DNA of 64,000 nucleotides, from NCBI RefSeq assembly GCF_011074795.1, contig NZ_JAAMPF010000036.1, forward strand, positions 355,631-419,630, given 5' to 3'. The translations under genes were made by a program, and so were the position numbers. The notes under the pieces are model-generated. The model did not search any database, was not told the DNA's origin, and saw only the letters and a program-made list of their open reading frames with translations. This stretch comes from Marinobacter salicampi. GTDB lineage: Bacteria > Pseudomonadota > Gammaproteobacteria > Pseudomonadales > Oleiphilaceae. Shown piece by piece: positions 61,604 through 64,000 of the stretch. How positions within the stretch are numbered: position 1 is the first letter of the stretch; every line of letters starts with the position of its first letter.

Positions 61604-62266
61604 CTATTGCTTCTTTGCCATGCCTTTGGGTTCGGTTGGATCAAGGGGAAGCGTTCGCTGACGGTCGGTAATGATTTCAAGCCGGTCGATGTCCCGCTCG
61701 AAGGCTTTTCGCATGGACCTGATTTCGGCATTTTGCACGGTTATCTCGCGCTCAATGTCACGTATCTGGCTCTGGAGGCGGTCTATTTTGTCCAGGGTGG
61801 CCTCGGGCACTTGTCTGCCAGAGCGCTCCAGGTCGGCGGCCCGTGACTGTTCATCATCGAGTTGGTTAACGATGACGGCAATGTTGCCGCGTTTGAGCTG
61901 GTTCAGGCTTTGCATTTCCTGGAGCTTGCGATGCATGGCCTTGACCGCTTCATCCGGATGACTGAACCGCCGCAGTAGCTTGGCATCTTCTCTGTGCTGC
62001 TGTTTCTGTTTGCGCTCCGCCTCTTTTCTGGACGCGCGTTCGGCAAGCTCTTCCGCCGTGGGGGCAGCTTTCACGGTTTCGATGACCCGACCCTGGTCAT
62101 TCAGGATGTCGTAGCCACGAACCGATGCCCGGGAAGGCACGGTGTTACTGATCACCATCTGGCCGTTCTCGTCGGTATAGCGATACATGCGTGCATCCAC
62201 TGCAGCGCTGGTGACCAGGGCCGAGGCGAATAGCAGGCAAAGGCAGACTTTAACTGAGCGGTTCAT
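61604..62266 (-). CDS. DUF4124 domain protein with coiled-coil
   Basis: A 220-residue exported protein. The signal peptide (VKVCLCLLFASALVTSAAV) leads into a DUF4124 domain (RMYRYTDENGQMVISNTVPS), then a long charged coiled coil (EELAERASRKEAERKQKQQH, and IDRLQSQIRDIEREITVQNA). DUF4124 is common in periplasmic proteins of gammaproteobacteria with unknown role. I chose the ATG at 62264-62266 (MNRSVKVCL), which gives the signal peptide; the longer frame from 62332 adds unconserved residues. Confidence 0.85.
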   Translation of the reverse strand: MNRSVKVCLCLLFASALVTSAAVDARMYRYTDENGQMVISNTVPSRASVRGYDILNDQGRVIETVKAAPTAEELAERASRKEAERKQKQQHREDAKLLRRFSHPDEAVKAMHRKLQEMQSLNQLKRGNIAVIVNQLDDEQSRAADLERSGRQVPEATLDKIDRLQSQIRDIEREITVQNAEIRSMRKAFERDIDRLEIITDRQRTLPLDPTEPKGMAKKQ

Positions 62267-62397
62267 AACAGAAATGGCAATGCTCCGGGATTGGAATATG
62301 CCCAGCATAGCAAACCTGCGAAGCTGGGCCACACTCTATCTGTGTCCGGGCGTTGTAATGTGTAAACGAATGTCAGGGTAGGGGCTTCAGGCGCCTG

Positions 62398-63036
62398 TCA
62401 AACACCAAAGGCTGACCGGTAGGCAGCGACCTTACGGGCATGTGAGGCAAAGTCGGGCCGGCTTTCGAGATAAGCGAGGACCTGGTCAAGCTGTATAATG
62501 CTGATAACCGGTATGCCATAGTCAGCTTCGACTTCCTGGATCGCTGACCTGTCGCCGTTACCACGTTCCTGGCGGTCGAGGGCAATGAGCACCCCCGCCG
62601 GCTCGGCGCCGGCATCGCGGATAATGGAGATGGCTTCGCGGATAGCCGTGCCGGCTGTGATGACATCGTCGATAATCAGGACCCGACCTTTGAGGGGGGC
62701 TCCCACCAGGGTGCCGCCTTCGCCGTGGTCCTTTTTTTCCTTGCGGTTAAAGGCGTAAGGGCGATTGTCACCGGCTTGCGCCAGGGCCATGGCAGTCGTG
62801 GCTGCCAGCGGAATGCCCTTATACGCCGGCCCGAAAATAATGTCATAATCCAGCCCGCTGTGCTGAAGCGCCGTGGCATAGGCTCGGCTCAGCTGAACCA
62901 GGTCGTCGCCATTGTGAAACAGGCCCGCGTTAAAAAAATAAGGGCTGGTGCGGCCGGATTTGAGAGTGAACTGACCAAAGCGCAGGACCTCACGCTGAAT
63001 TGCAAATTCTATAAAATCACGCTGATAGTCGTACAT
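62398..63036 (-). CDS. pyrE: orotate phosphoribosyltransferase
   Basis: PyrE makes orotidine monophosphate from orotate and PRPP in pyrimidine synthesis. The 212-residue protein has the PRPP motif RVLIIDDVITAGTAIREAIS, SGRTSPYFFNAGLF and KGIPLAATTAMALA. It is divergent from crc, about 80 bases apart, the order seen in Pseudomonas. Confidence 0.98.
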   Translation of the reverse strand: MYDYQRDFIEFAIQREVLRFGQFTLKSGRTSPYFFNAGLFHNGDDLVQLSRAYATALQHSGLDYDIIFGPAYKGIPLAATTAMALAQAGDNRPYAFNRKEKKDHGEGGTLVGAPLKGRVLIIDDVITAGTAIREAISIIRDAGAEPAGVLIALDRQERGNGDRSAIQEVEADYGIPVISIIQLDQVLAYLESRPDFASHARKVAAYRSAFGV

Positions 63037-63118
63037 GACAAGGCTTCTGGCGGGCTGTGGTTCTTTTAAAAACGTGTAAAAACGGTATCATACACTCAAA
63101 CCGAATCAGGGAACACGT

Positions 63119-63925
63119 ATGCGAGTAGTATCGATCAGCGTCAACGGTCTGGCGCAGGCCATCGACAAAGGTTTTTTTGACTGGCTCGCCAGGCAGGATG
63201 CTGACGTGGTATGTGTTCAGGACCACCGAATGCGTGCTTACGAGATCGAGGACCTCGGCCTGATTCCGGAAGGCTATGAAGCCTACTTCATTGATGGCGA
63301 GAACAACGAGGACGGCGGGGTCGGTATTTATACACGGCATTTCCCCAAAGCCATCATGTACGGATTCGCCAGCGAGCAGGCCGACCGCGAGGGTCGCTTT
63401 ATCCAGGCTGATTTTGACAAGGTGAGCGTGGCCTCGGTGCTGGCTCCCAGTGCTCTTGGCAGAGAGGACGAAATCGTCGGCGAAGATGAAGTGACCGCCC
63501 TCGACCACAAAGACGCGTTCCTGGAGGCCTATGGGCTTCATATGCAGAAGACCCTGCGAAAGCGCCGCCAATTCATTTTCTGCGCCAACCTGCAGACGGC
63601 TCACCATGTAACCGACGCCAGCTCGCGTTATCACAAGCTGGACGCCTCAGGTTTTCTGCCCCATGAGCGCGCTTGGCTTGATCGTCTGTTTGATGAGATG
63701 GGGGCTATCGACGCTTTTCGGGATATCAACAAGCAGAGCAACCAGTTTACCTGGTGGCCCGAATGGGCTGAAGGCTGGCGCAAGCAGTCCGGTATTCGCA
63801 CTGACTACCAGATACTGACGCCCGGCATCCGCAAGACCCTGACTGATGGCTGGATCGACGATGCCACGCGCTTCTCCGACCATGCCCCGGTCATAATGGA
63901 TTACGACATCGACATTGGCTTCTAG
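63119..63925 (+). CDS. crc: catabolite repression control protein Crc (exonuclease III fold)
   Basis: A 268-residue ExoIII-fold protein. It resembles Pseudomonas Crc in the FDKVSVASVLAPSALG and HERAWLDRLFDEMGAIDAFR segments. In true ExoIII the active site has Asn7, Glu34, Asp151, Asn153, Asp229, Asp258 and His259. Here N9 is kept, Glu becomes D35 (VQDHR), the GDFN motif becomes CANLQTAH, Asp is kept in RTDYQIL, and SDH is kept as S253-D254-H255. Nuclease activity is therefore unlikely. With Hfq, Crc represses translation of catabolic genes. Its place facing pyrE supports Crc over ExoIII. Confidence 0.9.
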   Translation: MRVVSISVNGLAQAIDKGFFDWLARQDADVVCVQDHRMRAYEIEDLGLIPEGYEAYFIDGENNEDGGVGIYTRHFPKAIMYGFASEQADREGRFIQADFDKVSVASVLAPSALGREDEIVGEDEVTALDHKDAFLEAYGLHMQKTLRKRRQFIFCANLQTAHHVTDASSRYHKLDASGFLPHERAWLDRLFDEMGAIDAFRDINKQSNQFTWWPEWAEGWRKQSGIRTDYQILTPGIRKTLTDGWIDDATRFSDHAPVIMDYDIDIGF

Positions 63926-64000
63926 TGTCCCGTCTGATTAATTCGCTGATCTACTGAGCCCCAGAGGGCCTTGATAGCTAGGCGCGATGGCGAAGGTTTG
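63926..64000. other. window end, no gene called
   Basis: The last 75 bases after crc contain no start codon with a supportable frame and no clear terminator. The next gene lies outside the window. Confidence 0.6.

Noticed and set aside
63926..64000. Start of an insertion element at the window end
   Set aside because: Only 75 bases are available; no inverted repeat, transposase frame or target duplication can be shown.

Overview
The window is about 64 kb of gene-dense, GC-rich gammaproteobacterial chromosome. Gene content and several conserved gene blocks point to Marinobacter or a close relative in the Pseudomonas/Marinobacter branch; this is inferred from synteny and protein recognition, not from a search. 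Shared blocks with Pseudomonas are algZ-algR-hemC-hemD facing argH; lptM-lysA-dapF-DUF484-xerC; glnK-amtB near ubiK and comM; pyrE facing crc; and polA facing a DUF2782 gene. I saw no rRNA, tRNA, CRISPR, prophage, insertion sequence or integrase gene other than the housekeeping XerC. The window is core chromosome.

Layout. 1-4.8 kb: hemD (cut by the window edge), hemC and the AlgR/AlgZ two-component pair on the minus strand, argH on the plus strand. 4.8-10.2 kb: a PAS-GGDEF-EAL protein with degenerate active sites, divergent from class I adenylate cyclase cyaA. 10.2-16.3 kb: lptM, lysA, dapF, DUF484 and xerC, then a diguanylate cyclase. 16.3-24.7 kb: small accessory genes, a large sensor kinase with two periplasmic solute-binding domains, a GntR/FCD regulator, a lipoprotein, cardiolipin synthase, a PilZ protein and a DUF1722-like protein. 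24.7-34 kb: metabolic genes (esterase, SMP-30-like lactonase, thioesterase, quinone reductase, Na+/H+ antiporter, tcdA, acyl-CoA dehydrogenase, SDR). 34-35.4 kb: an ECF sigma factor with a ChrR-type zinc anti-sigma factor. 35.4-43.3 kb: speA, speE, amtB-glnK, ubiK, comM/yifB and trmB. 43.3-48 kb: a tightly overlapped minus-strand operon metX-metW-DUF4426-rdgB-hemW-membrane protein. 48-56.4 kb: a dynamin-like GTPase, yggS-proC-yggT facing the twitching motors pilT-pilU, and a FadL-type porin. 56.4-64 kb: a frameshifted small gene, polA, DUF2782, a small Fn3 protein, a phasin-like protein, a DUF4124 protein, pyrE and crc.

How the genes connect. Second-messenger and envelope control is prominent: AlgZR, cAMP synthesis, two c-di-GMP-type proteins, a PilZ protein and type IV pilus retraction ATPases. 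Nitrogen and polyamine metabolism lie together (speA, speE, glnK-amtB), with a candidate sigma-54 promoter before glnK. Lipid use is represented by the FadL porin, acyl-CoA dehydrogenase, thioesterase, FCD regulator and phasin-like protein.

The most interesting signals outside ordinary gene calls are: (1) a 42-bp tandem repeat of period 21 bp placed over the -35 region of a promoter-like site that leads to an intrinsic terminator about 90 nt away, with no start codon between, i.e. a candidate activator-controlled small RNA at 31091-31251; (2) a single-base frameshift splitting a small YRGQ-motif gene at 56414-56772; (3) an EAL/GGDEF protein with both active sites degenerate beside cyaA; (4) a protein whose C-terminus carries a 26-residue SLxPxG...LAE...PPP repeat; (5) an autoregulatory-looking ECF promoter beside a perfect 16-bp palindrome.
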